A DNA stretch of 64,000 nucleotides from Pammene aurita (GCA_947086415.1 OX352295.1:8625501-8689500), one strand, 5' to 3'; shown: positions 11,695 to 22,997, counted from the stretch's first letter. Translations and numbers: made by a program. Notes: generated by a model from the letters alone, not told the origin.

Positions 11695-12055
11695 ATAGTA
11701 GATTGTGCAACAAGTGCATAAAACGTACGATTTTACGCGGTTTAAAAGTCGAGTGTAAAATGGGTTTTATGGACGAGGGTTACATTCTAATTTTCACTTC
11801 ATTTGCGAGGAAATTATTTATCGGTAATCGTAAAACAATTTCAAGTTCTAACAAAAATATTACAATGAAAACAAATATAGTTCCAACCAATTAATTTTTT
11901 AATATATTTTTTTGAATTTTTAAAATGTGAATTTAGAAATTTTCTACCAAGTCATCAAAACATTTCGGGGCATTTCTAAACTATTATCAACTCCTATTTT
12001 ATTTGATTTCATTTATTTAATTATAGAAAACACGCAATTCAAATAATTATAGCAA
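11695..12055. other. unassigned spacer between minisatellite and foldback
   Basis: AT-rich. Nothing recognised. Confidence 0.4.
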
Positions 12056-13433
12056 TACTCAGATAGAATTAGCGGAACAATCATAAAAAGTACAGTCAAT
12101 TCCTATTGGACGGGAAAAAAATTGTTTGTATAGATCAAAGTGTCAGGAATTGATATCAATAAAATTTATAAGTGATCAATATTGGGCGCTAAGGTGCCAA
12201 AAAAATGGTAAAAACCAGTTTTTCGCTTCTAGAGGAAAAACTACGGGTCGGACCAAAAATAGTTAAATGTAACAAATGTGCGCAATTATAAAACAAAGAG
12301 AATGAGCCTCGGTAGAGCAAAATCGGTTCAGAGAATCGTCCGCAATTCGTAAAAGAACACATTTTTTTTGCAAATATTGTAAATTCAATAACTCGCGTTG
12401 CGGAAGTGCTGGAGAGCTGAAATTTGAATATGATGTCAGTTTTGTGGTCGTCTAACTACAGTTATTTGTTCAAATTAAAATATTGTAAACTTTTTGCAAA
12501 CCGTCGACTTTTGCAAAAAGTGACCTTTTTTTAAATCGATTGGGAGGGTATTTTAATTTTCGAAAAACGTTATAATTTCGGTTTTTATGCATTAACGAGG
12601 AGTTGAACTACAAATTTCCAAATTTTAAATCAAAATTATAACGTTTTTCGAAAATTAAAATACCCTCCCAGTCGATTTAAAAAAAGGTCACTTTTTGCAA
12701 AATTTGACGGTTTGTAAAAAGTTTACAACATTTTCATTTGAACATTTAACTAGTTAGAGGACCACAAAACTGACATCATATTCTAATTTCAGCTCTCCAG
12801 AACTTTCGGAACGCGAGTTATTGAATTTACAATATTTGCAAAAAAAACGTGTTTTAACCAGTGTAAGTTGACCTTTGTATAAGAATAATTACTAGGGCAG
12901 AAGAGGTCAGCTATACTTGGTTGTATAATTTTAAGAGAAATGAAGCATTATTACAAATGGCACCTAAAAAAAATTATAATTAACTTAAACTATATTTAAG
13001 TATTTTAATTCTGCTATTCTTATATTTTAGATGCCATTTGCAATAATGCTTCATTTCTCTTAAAATTAATAACCATGTTTAGCTGACCTCTTCTGCCCTA
13101 GTAATTATTCTTATACAAAGGTCAACTTACATTGGTACTTTTTTCACATTGCGGACGATCCTCTAAACAGATTTTGCTCTACTGGGGCTCATTCTCTTTG
13201 TTTTTTTATTGCGCACATTTGTTACACTTAACTATTTTTTGTCGGAGCCGTAGTTTTTCCTCTAGAAGCGAAAAACTGGTTTTTACCATTTTTACCATTT
13301 TTTTGGCACCTTAGCGCCCAATATTCACTTATAAATTTTATTGGTATCAATTCCTGACACTTTGATCTATACAAAAAAAAAAATCTTATCCAATAGGAAT
13401 TGTCTGGGCCAGAAAGCTTATTCTATCTGAGTA
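12056..13433. mobile_element. three-stem foldback (outer arms plus two internal hairpins)
   Basis: The outer arms, about 12056..12360 and 13134..13433, are inverted copies (for example GTATAGATCAAAGTGTCAGG on the left). Between them are two complete hairpins side by side. One is 12361..12860, with arms containing GTAAATTCAATAACTCGCG. The other is 12863..13133, with arms containing TAATTACTAGGGCAGAAG. The single strand would fold as a three-way junction. No open frame was seen. It could be a foldback-class element with nested hairpin elements. Confidence 0.8.
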
Positions 13434-13690
13434 CAAGAATATAATAAAAGAACAAGTTTCAGTATTCTACGAAATTTTACTGTTCAATTAAATTGTGCAA
13501 TATATTTTGACTCTGTTTGGCTGTTGAGCCACATTCTTGGTCTTAGAAGAAAATTTTTCTTTATGCCCTAGAGCTTAAAATGCGATTTTATATCATCCAC
13601 GCACGATTTAAAGTCGAACTTTACGAGCATGAGAAGTGAAAAGAGTATATCTGCCTACCGTGGATTTTAAAACAGATATAATTTTTGCTG

Positions 13691-13785
13691 GGCATAAGGG
13701 AAACTACGCCTTATTGGGATTAGGTCCAGTTTCCACACGATGTTTTCTTACACCGAAAAACCCAGAATACATTCTTATACGCGGA
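13691..13785 (-). mobile_element. right part of the split SINE
   Basis: It carries the SINE core in minus orientation (TTGGGATTAGGTCCAGTTTCC and ACACCGAAAA on the plus strand). This block follows directly on the part at 9049..9134 in intact copies. The tRNA-like head is eroded. Confidence 0.6.
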
Positions 13786-14400
13786 ACATTATTTAAAATA
13801 AAAAGCATGATTAAATAATTCTGTTAAGAATCAATTATTTTTATTACATTTTCTCGCATATGAATTAGTCCCGACGAAATTATTTTGAATCATTTTAACG
13901 GGAAAAAATCAACGTAAGTTTATTCTTAAGATATTTTTTTCAAATAATCATTTTATTCTTGATTGTCCAACAATGACTGATATTGATCGTTTCATTATAC
14001 TCGTACTAGAAGTATCGGTGAACGGCGTCACATTTTGCTGGAGCCATTGAAACAAAGTACTACCTATAACTAGAATAACACCAAATTATATATTTTAACA
14101 CTTCACAATATGCATTTGATTTTGGTTCCTATAAGCCTGGGTCTAAGATTCAATCGACCCGAGCCGTCACGCTCGAATGGCAAGAACAAAAACACCGGCA
14201 CCACACAACGATCTTTTAGCGCACTAACAAGCAATAATAGCGTCTAGATCAAAGGCGTAAGTACGAAAACATACGTAAAAAGATTCTTGTTTGTCTGTAG
14301 GCTCGCTCGTGCCGCCAACCGGCAGCGCTTAGCTCGTAGGATGCTCGAATAATAAATAAGCCAAATGTATTGGTCACAGAGTTTAAAATAGCTTAATCGC
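13786..14400. other. unassigned DNA inside the nest
   Basis: Nothing recognised between the SINE remnant and the right subterminal region of the hAT-like element. Confidence 0.4.
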
Positions 14401-14604
14401 ATTTGAAAAACCCTATCTGATAGGGAAACCATATGCTGGGTTGTAACCACTTACCCGAATTAACTGTATTGACATGGTTAGCCTTTCGTTCGGGTAAGTA
14501 AAATGATACGCTTACCGAATTGATAGGGTTTTTAAAAACAACTCTATCAAATACCCAATCTAATACCCCTTTAATGGTTACCGGTTCCGGTCCCTGGCTC
14601 CAAG

Positions 14605-14752
14605 GGACAGTAGACCTGAGTATTTGATATAAATTTCAGCTTGATACCTCCACGCGTTCCTGAGAAAAATGGTCTTGACAGACAGACAGACGGACAACAA
14701 AGTGATCCTATAAGGGTTCCGTTTTTTCCTTTCGAGGTACGGAACCCTAAAA
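14605..14752 (+). repeat. right part of the GGCCAAGTGCGAG repeat
   Basis: The sequence resumes after the GCTCCAAG target duplication with AGTATTTGATATAAATTTCA and ATACCTCCACGCGTT, as in the left part. It ends with a GACAGACAGACAGACGGACA run and GGTACGGAACCCTAAAA, a terminus seen widely in Lepidoptera. Confidence 0.6.
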
Positions 14753-14892
14753 AAAAATCTCGAGAAAAAAGATGATTTTGTATGGAGTGTTGGCCGGCTA
14801 GGACGACGTGATCCATACAAAAAAAAATTGTCATCCAAAAAATGTTTCTCCTACTTTTTATTACTTGCAATATGATACCAATTATGCACTAG

Positions 14893-15069
14893 TAAAAAAA
14901 CTCGAGAAAATCCCTAATGTATGTTCCTACTAGTGAGTTTACTCGGGTTGAAATAATGTGCGTAAACCTAAAAAATTTATTAACTTTGGTAAAAAGTTCA
15001 ACTGATCTCACAGGTGGCAGCAGGTAGGCGCGAGATAGCGCGGTATAAAATGACAGTTTGACTCTAACT
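14893..15069. other. unassigned spacer
   Basis: Nothing recognised. Confidence 0.3.
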
Positions 15070-15077
15070 GTCATTAT

Positions 15078-15598
15078 CAGTGATCGGAATAGGTAGGGCT
15101 ACTTCGGGTGAATGACCTTAAACATTGTAAATAACATGGATAAGACTTGAGATTCTTCGACTCGTATTTCTCACAGAACATTTTCTTCAAAACGCAAAAG
15201 TAAAAAAAAAATGTCATTATGAATACATCATTCATTTAAAATTACTTTCGTTTAACAGTTACAATTAACAATAATACAATCATAAAATAAAACACGAAAC
15301 ATCAACATCATTCATTATATTAAATTAACATAATTAAATAATTACTTTCTTTGAAATTATAGTAGCAAACCATATTTTTTATCAATATTTTCTACTGCCA
15401 ATCTATTTCTTTTGACGTCCGATATCTAACTGAAACCACATTTTTCATACTTACGTTAGGCCCGCGGTTCTTTAAAACATTTTTAAACCAAACACAAACT
15501 TTAAAATTTTCATATCAAATACCGGGGTTAAAAACTATATTCATACTAAGCTTACGCACCGAAGTCCCGCGAAATGGCACTACCAATTCCGATCACTG
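15078..15598. mobile_element. hAT-type MITE with 8-bp target-site duplication
   Basis: The termini CAGTGATCGGAATAGGTAG (15078 onward) and the complement of CAGTGATCGGAATTGGTAG (ending at 15598) are inverted repeats with one mismatch over 19 bases. The flanking 8-mers are identical: GTCATTAT at 15070..15077 and 15599..15606. The 521-bp interior has no transposase frame. Intact duplications suggest a fairly recent insertion. Confidence 0.85.
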
Positions 15599-15662
15599 GT
15601 CATTATTATATCACGCTATTACGCGACAACCAGCTATCGTCATAGGTACGAGTTGCTACTTA

Positions 15663-16921
15663 TATATCCGGAAACAAAAAAACAAACAAACGTACACGGC
15701 TGAAAATGGTTTTATTGTTTTTCAAAGTATTCCCCTTGATGATCCATGCACTTTTGCATTCGCGTGAACCAATTTTTAAAGCACTTCTGCCACTCCGCCT
15801 GAGGTACCTCGATAACGTGTTGTTTGAATGCGTCGACAGCATCTTCAGCGGTCGAAAATCGTTGACCGCGTAATTTATTCTTTATATTTGGAAATAAATA
15901 AAAATCGTTGGGTGCCAAGTCAGGGCTGTACGGCGGATGACCCGTTAATTCCACATTTTGACCCTCCAAAAATAGAGTTGTTTCGCGTGACGTATGACAG
16001 CTGGCATTGTCATGATGAAGAATGATTCTTCGTCGCTGGTTAGTTTTACGAATTTGTTCAAATACTTCCGGTAAGCAAATGGTCGTGTACCACTCTGAAT
16101 TAACCGTTCTACGGTTTTCTAGTGGCACTGTAGCTACATGGCCATTAATACCGAAGAAGCAGGCCACCATTTGTTTCAATGTACTTTTTGCACGAGTAAC
16201 TTTCGTAGGGTTCGGCTCATTTTGAAACACCCATACCGTTGATTGTTGCTTCGTTTCGGGATCGTATGCATAGATCCAGGATTCGTCACCTGTATAGATG
16301 TTATAAACGGCTTTTGAGTCACCACGGTTATATTTTTTTAACATTTTATTGCACCATTCGACGCGAGCATCTTTTTGCTCTTTTGTTAAGTTGTGGGGTA
16401 TCCAACGCAAACAAATTTTTTTTACAGCCAAATAATTATGTAATATGCTATTAATGCTGGTCATAGAAATACTCAGAGTCGCCTCTATCTCGCAGTACGT
16501 AACATGTCGGTCGTCCATTATAAGTTTTCGCACAGCCTCGATATTTTGTTGTACAACGACCGATTTCGGGCGACCTGCCTTAACTTCGTCCGTAAGCATA
16601 CTACGTCCACGATTGAACTCACTAAACCAGTGATACACAGTAGTTTTAGATGGGGCTTCATCACCAAAAGTTGAAGTTAGTTGATCTATGCACTGTTGTT
16701 GCGTTAAACCACGCCGAAAATCATAATAAATCATAGCACGAATATTTTCACGAGTGAGTTCCATTCTTGCTGCGAGATGACATTTAAAACCCGTCAAAAA
16801 CAAAACACGAGCGTTAATAAGAAAGAAAAAATATACCGGCCAGTACTTAAAAAAGTTCAAATTTTACCATGGAGGTCAAATATGCTATTTAAGAAGATTG
16901 TAATTCCGGTTTCCGGATATA
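15663..16921 (-). mobile_element. mariner transposon, apparently intact
   Basis: It is 1,259 bp with terminal inverted repeats TATATCCGGAAAC at both ends, flanked by TA (15661..15662 and 16922..16923), the mariner target duplication. It contains one uninterrupted transposase gene. Length, ends and coding capacity all match a potentially autonomous mariner. Beyond the first 13 bases the two ends diverge, so the inverted repeats are short for the family. Confidence 0.92.
15712..16764 (-). CDS. mariner transposase, D,D34D type
   Basis: Cut-and-paste DNA transposase of the Tc1/mariner superfamily, 350 residues, the usual mariner length. The start MELTRENIRAM was chosen because the in-frame sequence upstream (to 16860) is hydrophobic and does not look like mariner. 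The N-terminal part carries helix-turn-helix regions (TQQQCIDQL, KTTVYHWFSEF). WIPHNLT is a variant of the family's W-V-P-H-E-L motif. The catalytic aspartates are in TGDESW, HHDNASCHTS and YSPDLAPNDF. Exactly 34 residues lie between the second and third. The stop is TAA at 15712..15714, about 50 bp inside the element end. No frameshift or internal stop was found, so it may be active. Confidence 0.95.
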   Translation of the reverse strand: MELTRENIRAMIYYDFRRGLTQQQCIDQLTSTFGDEAPSKTTVYHWFSEFNRGRSMLTDEVKAGRPKSVVVQQNIEAVRKLIMDDRHVTYCEIEATLSISMTSINSILHNYLAVKKICLRWIPHNLTKEQKDARVEWCNKMLKKYNRGDSKAVYNIYTGDESWIYAYDPETKQQSTVWVFQNEPNPTKVTRAKSTLKQMVACFFGINGHVATVPLENRRTVNSEWYTTICLPEVFEQIRKTNQRRRIILHHDNASCHTSRETTLFLEGQNVELTGHPPYSPDLAPNDFYLFPNIKNKLRGQRFSTAEDAVDAFKQHVIEVPQAEWQKCFKNWFTRMQKCMDHQGEYFEKQ

Positions 16922-17123
16922 TAAATAGCAGCCTATGTATGGATGGTACAAGAAGGATATAAATCTCTATGTTACAAAAATGTCCGTCAAAAGGCGATAA
17001 ACTGATGGCGCCACAGTGATATTAAATTTGATTAAATTAATTTTGATATTAAAAAATCAAATCCATACATATTTACAAAATAATTATTTGCGGAGAAGAA
17101 AAACAATCTGAATTTATTTAGAA

Positions 17124-19823
17124 CTAGCTCTGCCCGCGGCTCCGCCCGCGTGGAATTCGGTCTGTGTCAGTAAGCGGCTAATTCATCCCTAATTTCTCTC
17201 CCGCTACCCTGGAGGCGGAACTTGAAGTAAAGTTGACAGATGGATACGCTAGAGATATCATCCAAACCAAATCGATCCTCCCGTCAAATCAGTCTAAGCA
17301 TGAAAGGTAAGAACAGGCGCGGTTGAAATGGGGGGGGGGGGGGGGGGCATGCAAATTTAACGCAATCGAGTGTAGTGGCTGCTAACGCTACGTACGTACG
17401 CGTGGCTACGTATAACCTGGCTGGGAATTTTCTTGAATTGGAATTAGTAATCCTTAAGGGGTGATTTCCGGGATACCAATGCAAAAAAAAACCGGCCAAG
17501 AGCATGTCGGGCGATGCTCAGTGTAGAGTTTCGTAGATGCCGCCCTGTTACAAAACATCCGTTCAAAAGGTCGTTTATTAAGGGATATTTGGCGGCGCTT
17601 ACGTCATTTTACTATCCGGCACTTCCTTTCACTATGCGTTTTTGACTGATAACTCACAAACGGCTGAACCGATTTTATTCAATATAGTTCAAGAAAGTTC
17701 TTATCAGGCCTCACCAAATTTCAGCTTTCTAGTGCGAACGGTAACTGAGCTAGACCGCGGACAGACGGCGTGCCGGCGGTCGGGGGGGCCGATTTTCATT
17801 ACGTTACCGTAGTAGGTAATGAATTTTCATACGTTTTTACCACACTGTCAAAGATAATACACTGATGTTACGTTACTGTTTGCAATAATGGTGATAATTA
17901 CATACGGTTCCGAACGCGGAATAGAGGATTTATGATATTGGTGTAGATCAAGATATTTAGTCTTCAATGTAAGCACATTACAATGAACTAATGAACGTCA
18001 GAGAAAATTAAAATATGTGAGTGTCGTGGAACACTCGGTTGGAACGAAGTTATGTTATTTAATTTAATTAAATTTTTTACGTTTTCGTAAATTTTGTGGC
18101 TTTCATTTTTTTTTGTATTTTTTTGAAATTTTTGGTTTCTGAAGTATTTGAAATTTTTGAAATTTAGAAATTTTGCCATTTTTGACATTTTCGACATTTT
18201 TACTTTTAGGTTTTTTCACTTTTATTACTTCTCACTTTCACTTTTCACTACACTTCACTTCACTTTTTCACCTTTTTCACTTTATTCTATTTTATATATT
18301 TTTTATTTCATTCCATTTTACATGTTTCTCAATCGTATGGGTGTCGCGTTTTCGTGACGTGACACTTTTTCGTGACGGTTACGTGACTTTTTTTCGCCTA
18401 GCCGTCCGATAAGGGACTTCGTTCCAAAACTACCACCGGTTCTAACCCTAACTCTGGCCCAAGAAGTATTATGATTACGACCGAAAAGAAACTCGACGGG
18501 ACTTATTTTTTTCAAAACAGTAATACATTATTAGATCTTAAAGATACAAAATAATGCGTAGTTCTTCAAGAAGACATATCAAAACAGCTTGAGAGACAGA
18601 TAATGTACCTATTGTTTAATTATAAAGAAAAATAAATCCTAATCTGACTGCTTCACAAAACGTTTGATATGTTTTCCTACCTAAACGGTGTCCTATAAAT
18701 GTGAGATGATTTTGTAGTAGTTTTTTGGTTTGGGCCATGGATCTTTGTCCGTCATATATAGTCCTCGAACCTGCAATAACCCTTTGACATTCATTATATT
18801 TTGTAAACCCATGTAAACTTCCACCCCTTTTGCATCCGCTTAAGGGAATTTCCGAGATAAAACTATTTTATTTCCTTTTCCAGAGCTCAAATTATCTCCA
18901 TACCAAATTTGATCTAAATCGACTCTGCGGTTAATACTTCCCTATACAAATTTCCAACTGAAAACTATCCTTTGTCCTTTCTTGAGACCCCTACTATACC
19001 AAATTTCATCTTTATCAGTTCAGCGGTTAAAAAAAATCCTAATACCAACTTCCAACCCCCTTTTCACCCCCACAAGGGTTTATTTTCGAGATGAAAACTA
19101 TTCTGTCGTTTCTCGGGACTCACATTATCTCCATACTAATTTCTATTAAAAAATCTCCATACAAACTTTCAACCCCCTCTTCAGTTTTATTATATGTATA
19201 GATAGATAGTTTTTATTGAAAGTACCTTTCAGGCTTCGCTTCCATTATTTTTTTCAAATTTTTTGAACCTACGGTTCTAAAGTAAGATGGAGGGGGGGGG
19301 GGGGCTTTTTTGAAGATGAAATTATCTTTTGTCCTTTCTCGAGACCCATACTATCTCTATACCAATTTTCATCTAAATCAGTTCAGCGGTAAAAAATTCC
19401 TCATACCAACCCCCTTTTCACCCCCACAAGGGTTTGAAAACTATCCTATGACGTTTCTCGAGACTCACATATTCATTTCTATCTAAAACATTTCAGCGGT
19501 TAAAAATTCTCCATACAAATTTCCAACCCCATTTTCACCCCCACCAGGGTTGATTTTCGGGATTCAAACTATATATTATCCTTTCCCGGGACTCAAACTA
19601 TCTCTATACAAAATTTCATCAAAATCCGTTCAGCCGTTTTCACGTGATGCGCGGTCAAATAAACAGACAAACAGATAAACAGATAAACAGACAAACAGAC
19701 AAAAAATCTAAAAATTGTTGGAACGTGTTCTGTTATCGATTCTAAGTATCCCCAGCCAACTTTTTTTCGATTATCTTCCATGTACAGACTTTCGACCCTC
19801 TTCAGCTTTATTATATGTATAGA
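17124..19823 (-). mobile_element. Helitron copy A, non-autonomous
   Basis: Minus orientation. The 5' end TCTATACATATAATAAAGC starts at 19823, and the 3' end is CTAG at 17124..17127 after a CCGCG/CGCGG hairpin. The flanks place the insertion between A and T, as Helitrons do. An additional internal copy of the 5' terminus lies at 19202, implying stacked insertions. The body holds tandem blocks of the TTCAGCGGT...CCCCTTTTCACCCCCAC kind, G-runs and CACTT-rich simple sequence. No Rep/helicase frame was seen. The layout is shared with copy B. Confidence 0.78.
17488..17790 (+). repeat. nested GGCCAAGAGCATGTCGGGCG repeat, 3'-truncated
   Basis: It lies inside Helitron copy A. The same repeat sits at the same place in copy B (26408..26768), which keeps its far end with GGACGGACATGGCGAAACTA and GACTACGGAACCCTAAAAA. 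So it was acquired before the two Helitron copies separated. Confidence 0.65.
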
Positions 19824-19984
19824 TGTCATATAACTATTAAATATCGGTAATTCATTTCAAATGCTGAACTATACCTAGCGCAACCCGGAGATATTTGGAA
19901 CTATTGTTTAGTGCTTACCGCTGGACACTTTTTCGACCGTTTTCCTATAAAAGAGATTGATCCTCCTTGTACCATCCATAGTAA
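19824..19984. other. unassigned spacer
   Basis: Nothing recognised. Confidence 0.3.
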
Positions 19985-20303
19985 TAGGACTGCTGTACCC
20001 ATATATCATGATAATAAATAAATTTTAAATAAATAAATATTATATGACAATCTTACACAAACCGACCTAGTCCCACAACAGTAAGCTCAATAAGGCTTGT
20101 GTTGTGGGTACTAGACGACGATATATAATATATAGATATAGGTAGATAAATACTTCCGAGTAAATACATAGAAAACATCCATAACTCAGGTACAAATATC
20201 TGTGATAAACACACAAATAAATGCCCTTACCAGGATTCGAACCCGGGACATCCTGCTTCATAGGCAGGGTCACTACCAACTGGGCTAGGTCGTTCACACA
20301 CAA
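19985..20303 (-). mobile_element. tRNA-derived SINE
   Basis: Minus strand. The head has A-box TAGCCCAGTTGGTAGTG and B-box GGGTTCGAATCCT. The body contains a block ending TTGTGGGACTAGGTCGGT, and the tail is a TATTTATTTATT run. It reads like a widespread lepidopteran SINE. The head is not a functional tRNA because it continues directly into the body. Confidence 0.75.
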
Positions 20304-21378
20304 CAATACGTTACGATAACATGTCGCATATGATAACATTATGCATAACCGCTAGCATATTTATATGCATTTTTTAAATTGTACACAATTAAGCGCAAGA
20401 TGGTGATAAGTGAAGTTTCCAGAATCCCAAACTGTCGGGCATTTCGCTCCACGCACAGTCTGGAAACTTCTATATCCCAACTAAATTAAAGACCTTAATA
20501 TTTACTAACAAAACCCATCGCAATCACTGCTCCCGCGATCAATACGCGCCCTCTATTTGCGCGTACTTTACAAGATGGCTCGAAAAAATCGCTAAGCTTA
20601 TTGAAAAGTATTCGCGCCCTGCCTTCACGGGCTCTGAGCAAATATAAGATAATTTTACCGCTTCACCTCACCCGGTATTTAGGGGGCACCTTTCATACTT
20701 TTTACGGCGTTTGACGGTACGTTTTTGACGTAATTTATTTTGTATTCAAAGTGCGCTGTCGGCGGTATTGCTTTCGAGATTCTCTTGAAATGGTAAATAA
20801 TTATGACCGGTTTGGGTGAGGACGTGTATTTGTTTATTAAGTATTTTATTTGATACTCGTTGAATCGTTGTGAAAACTGTCAACAATGCGAAATAGTAAA
20901 AAAAATTACCATTTAGAATTCCTTGACCGCAAAGTCATCTTAAATTTAAAATGTATATGGCTTTGTATCCCCTTAAAGTATTACACGTAAAAAGGTGTAG
21001 GATAGGTAGGTACCTTATCAGTTACTACTTAGCAGAGATGTAGAGAATAGATAGAGAGATTTATGCTTTGTCTTGTCTGTCTATTATACTATGTCTTTTT
21101 CTAACTCTACTCCCTATTAGGTGCCGCCCTAAAAAAGGAATGAGTATAGCTTTTTAATACTGCGAGTGACAAAATTTGTTTTGCATACTACATATTTAAA
21201 AAAAAATTGCAAATGGCTTATACTAATCTATGTCTATCACCTCGTTAGATAAAAGCATGTCTAAGGTACAATAGTCTCTGGTACAATGAAGATTATAAGA
21301 TCGCTTAGCTGTAGCCTACAATACCTACCTACATAATATACATAATAGATACATATTTCACAGCCTCTTAAATAATTG
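20304..21378. other. unassigned intronic DNA
   Basis: No gene was recognised. A short inverted pair (GAAGTTTCCAGA and complement) lies near 20413 and 20458. Confidence 0.35.
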
Positions 21379-21560
21379 TAGAATTCGAGATTTTTAAAAT
21401 GCTCCCAAAACTTTCTCTGTCTGATATTTCTGCATACATTTTTACTTTAAAAAGGAAGTATAGTTGTACAATTCGAGATTTAAAAAATGCTCCCAAAACT
21501 TTCTCTGTCTGATATTTCTGCATACTTTTCTACATTTTTACCTTAAAAATGAACTGTTGA
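21379..21560. repeat. tandem duplication, period 88 bp
   Basis: ATTCGAGATTT...ATGCTCCCAAAACTTTCTC...CTGATATTTCTGCATAC occurs at 21383 and again at 21471 with few differences, so this is a local two-copy tandem duplication. Confidence 0.85.
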
Positions 21561-22997
21561 AAAGCTACTTACAATACAGCAAATAAAATGCAGTAGGTAC
21601 ATTACAGCGGCATTGTACGCCCTAGCACAAAGCGACCTGCTGCGTATTGTGTGTCGGCACTTCGGGAGTCAATATTTTGGGTGACTCTCGACTTTGCGTC
21701 GTCAGCGAACAACTGCTGCACTTTTATGATTATTCCTTTGTTTTTGCGCTTTTTAAACGCTGATTGGATTGGCAGGAGATGGTTCAGGTTGACTATTGTG
21801 ATACCATTTTGTTTTGATTTTAATAAAAATATTATTTTGATTTTGCTCCAGGATCACGAGGGCAGTCGTTCTATAAAGTTATACATACTAAAGATATGTG
21901 TACCAAAATAATTTATCGAAAAGAAATACGATATTACTGTCAACTTTATTTTATTCGTAATAATCGTAGCGGAATATTACCTTATATATTATTCTTACTC
22001 TAGCATATGAAGGGCACTGACAGAAAATTGCCTTATTTTGATTGAATTGACGCATAATTGCATATCTTAAGAGTCTCGATATCAGACATATATCGATAAT
22101 GTCGAACCTTTTTATAGTTAGTAATCGAGGATTTCCAATGACCACATGTATTAATATACATATATCGACATCTTTTTTATCGATATCTTATCCTAGAACT
22201 TGCCCCGAGTTAGCACAGGTAATTTTCAAATTTATATATCAGTGTTAAGTCCCGTTTTGTTGTGATAAAGTGTAAAAACTGCAAATTAAAAGTAGTGTTT
22301 TACTTGTACTTTATATCTGACGGAAAGAAGGGTTATGAAATTGTAAAATACTTCGTATAAGAAATAGTCCCATGTTTAATTGAATAAATTAAATTGGCAT
22401 TCATCCTTTTACTATAATATATTCACAAAACCGTTCAATACTTAATAAACAATACCACACCACATCGTCCTGCCTCAAGATCCCGCCCAAACTTACATGA
22501 CACGAAATCAAAACTGCACTTAATTCGCGCCTTTCCCACGGAATTTAAAGTATTATATTAATTGTCGATTTACTATTGTTGGCAATCAAAGAAATAGGTC
22601 AATAAAGAGCATTGTTTGATTGAGACTTCGGCAGTTTATCAATACGGGCCCGTATTGTAGGTAACTCCGGGCGGTGTGTTGCCCCTAAGACTAAGGTGCA
22701 CAATTGTATTCAAAGTCATTTGAGGGTGAAATGATATGCAGCAATTTATGAGGTGCTCTGAGTTCTCATCGTGTGAATTGAGGTAGAGCTTTGTTGGGAC
22801 ATACATCAATTAAAAGGAGGCGGTGTGGACGTGTCTTACGAGGTAAATATGAGTGTCGTATGACGATTTATTTAACCGTTAATTTATGGTTGACTATTCA
22901 GTGGAGGTGTTGCTGGGCTAAGTTCGATTCTTCGGTTATTTTTGATGTAGTGTTTATTGTATAGTTTAAGGTTAACAAAATTAATCATGAATAATAT
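21561..22997. other. unassigned intronic DNA with two TATCGATA sites
   Basis: No gene was recognised. Two perfect TATCGATA octamers (the DREF/BEAF recognition sequence in Drosophila) lie at 22091..22098 and 22178..22185. A regulatory or insulator role is only inference. Confidence 0.4.

Larger units (their letters stand above)
8563..14596. mobile_element. hAT-like element, CAGGGACCGGAA termini, heavily inserted
   Basis: The left end CAGGGACCGGAA (8563..8574) and the right end TTCCGGTCCCTG (14585..14596) are a perfect 12-bp inverted repeat. They are flanked by the 8-bp direct repeat GCTCCAAG at 8555..8562 and 14597..14604, the hAT signature. Subterminal GATAGGGTAACCC-like motifs occur on both sides. 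A shorter relative at 42219..42640 is about 0.4 kb, so most of these 6 kb are later insertions: a SINE, a MITE, a minisatellite and a foldback. No transposase is encoded. Confidence 0.75.
7794..14892. mobile_element. MITE (GGTGTAAC family) split by 6.9 kb of nested insertions
   Basis: The left part, 7794..about 7880, has the GTGTAACAAAAATGCTGG terminus and runs to an A-rich point. The right part, about 14753..14892, resumes with the family's middle block (GTTGGCCGGCTAGGACGACG) and ACCAATTATGC near the far end. Intact relatives at 29778..30007, 38806..39035 and 44030..44236 have these two parts contiguous. This shows that 7880..14752 was inserted later. The far terminus is degraded. Confidence 0.7.

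Noticed and set aside
9887..11695. 602-residue open frame of F-V-F-I repeats, and a lysine-rich frame on the other strand
   Set aside because: Created by a stop-free 12-bp tandem repeat read in multiples of three. It is open in several frames and both strands, with no gene context.
15828..16633. plus-strand open frames over the mariner
   Set aside because: Antisense of the intact transposase, with no recognisable domains.
15712..16860. 382-residue start for the mariner transposase
   Set aside because: The extra 32 residues upstream of MELTREN are hydrophobic and untypical. The internal Met gives the standard family length and N-terminus.
20220..20300. tRNA gene (also near 790, 23600, 34810 and 60250)
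   Set aside because: Each has A- and B-box-like sequence but runs directly into a conserved SINE body and does not give a complete, canonical tRNA fold.
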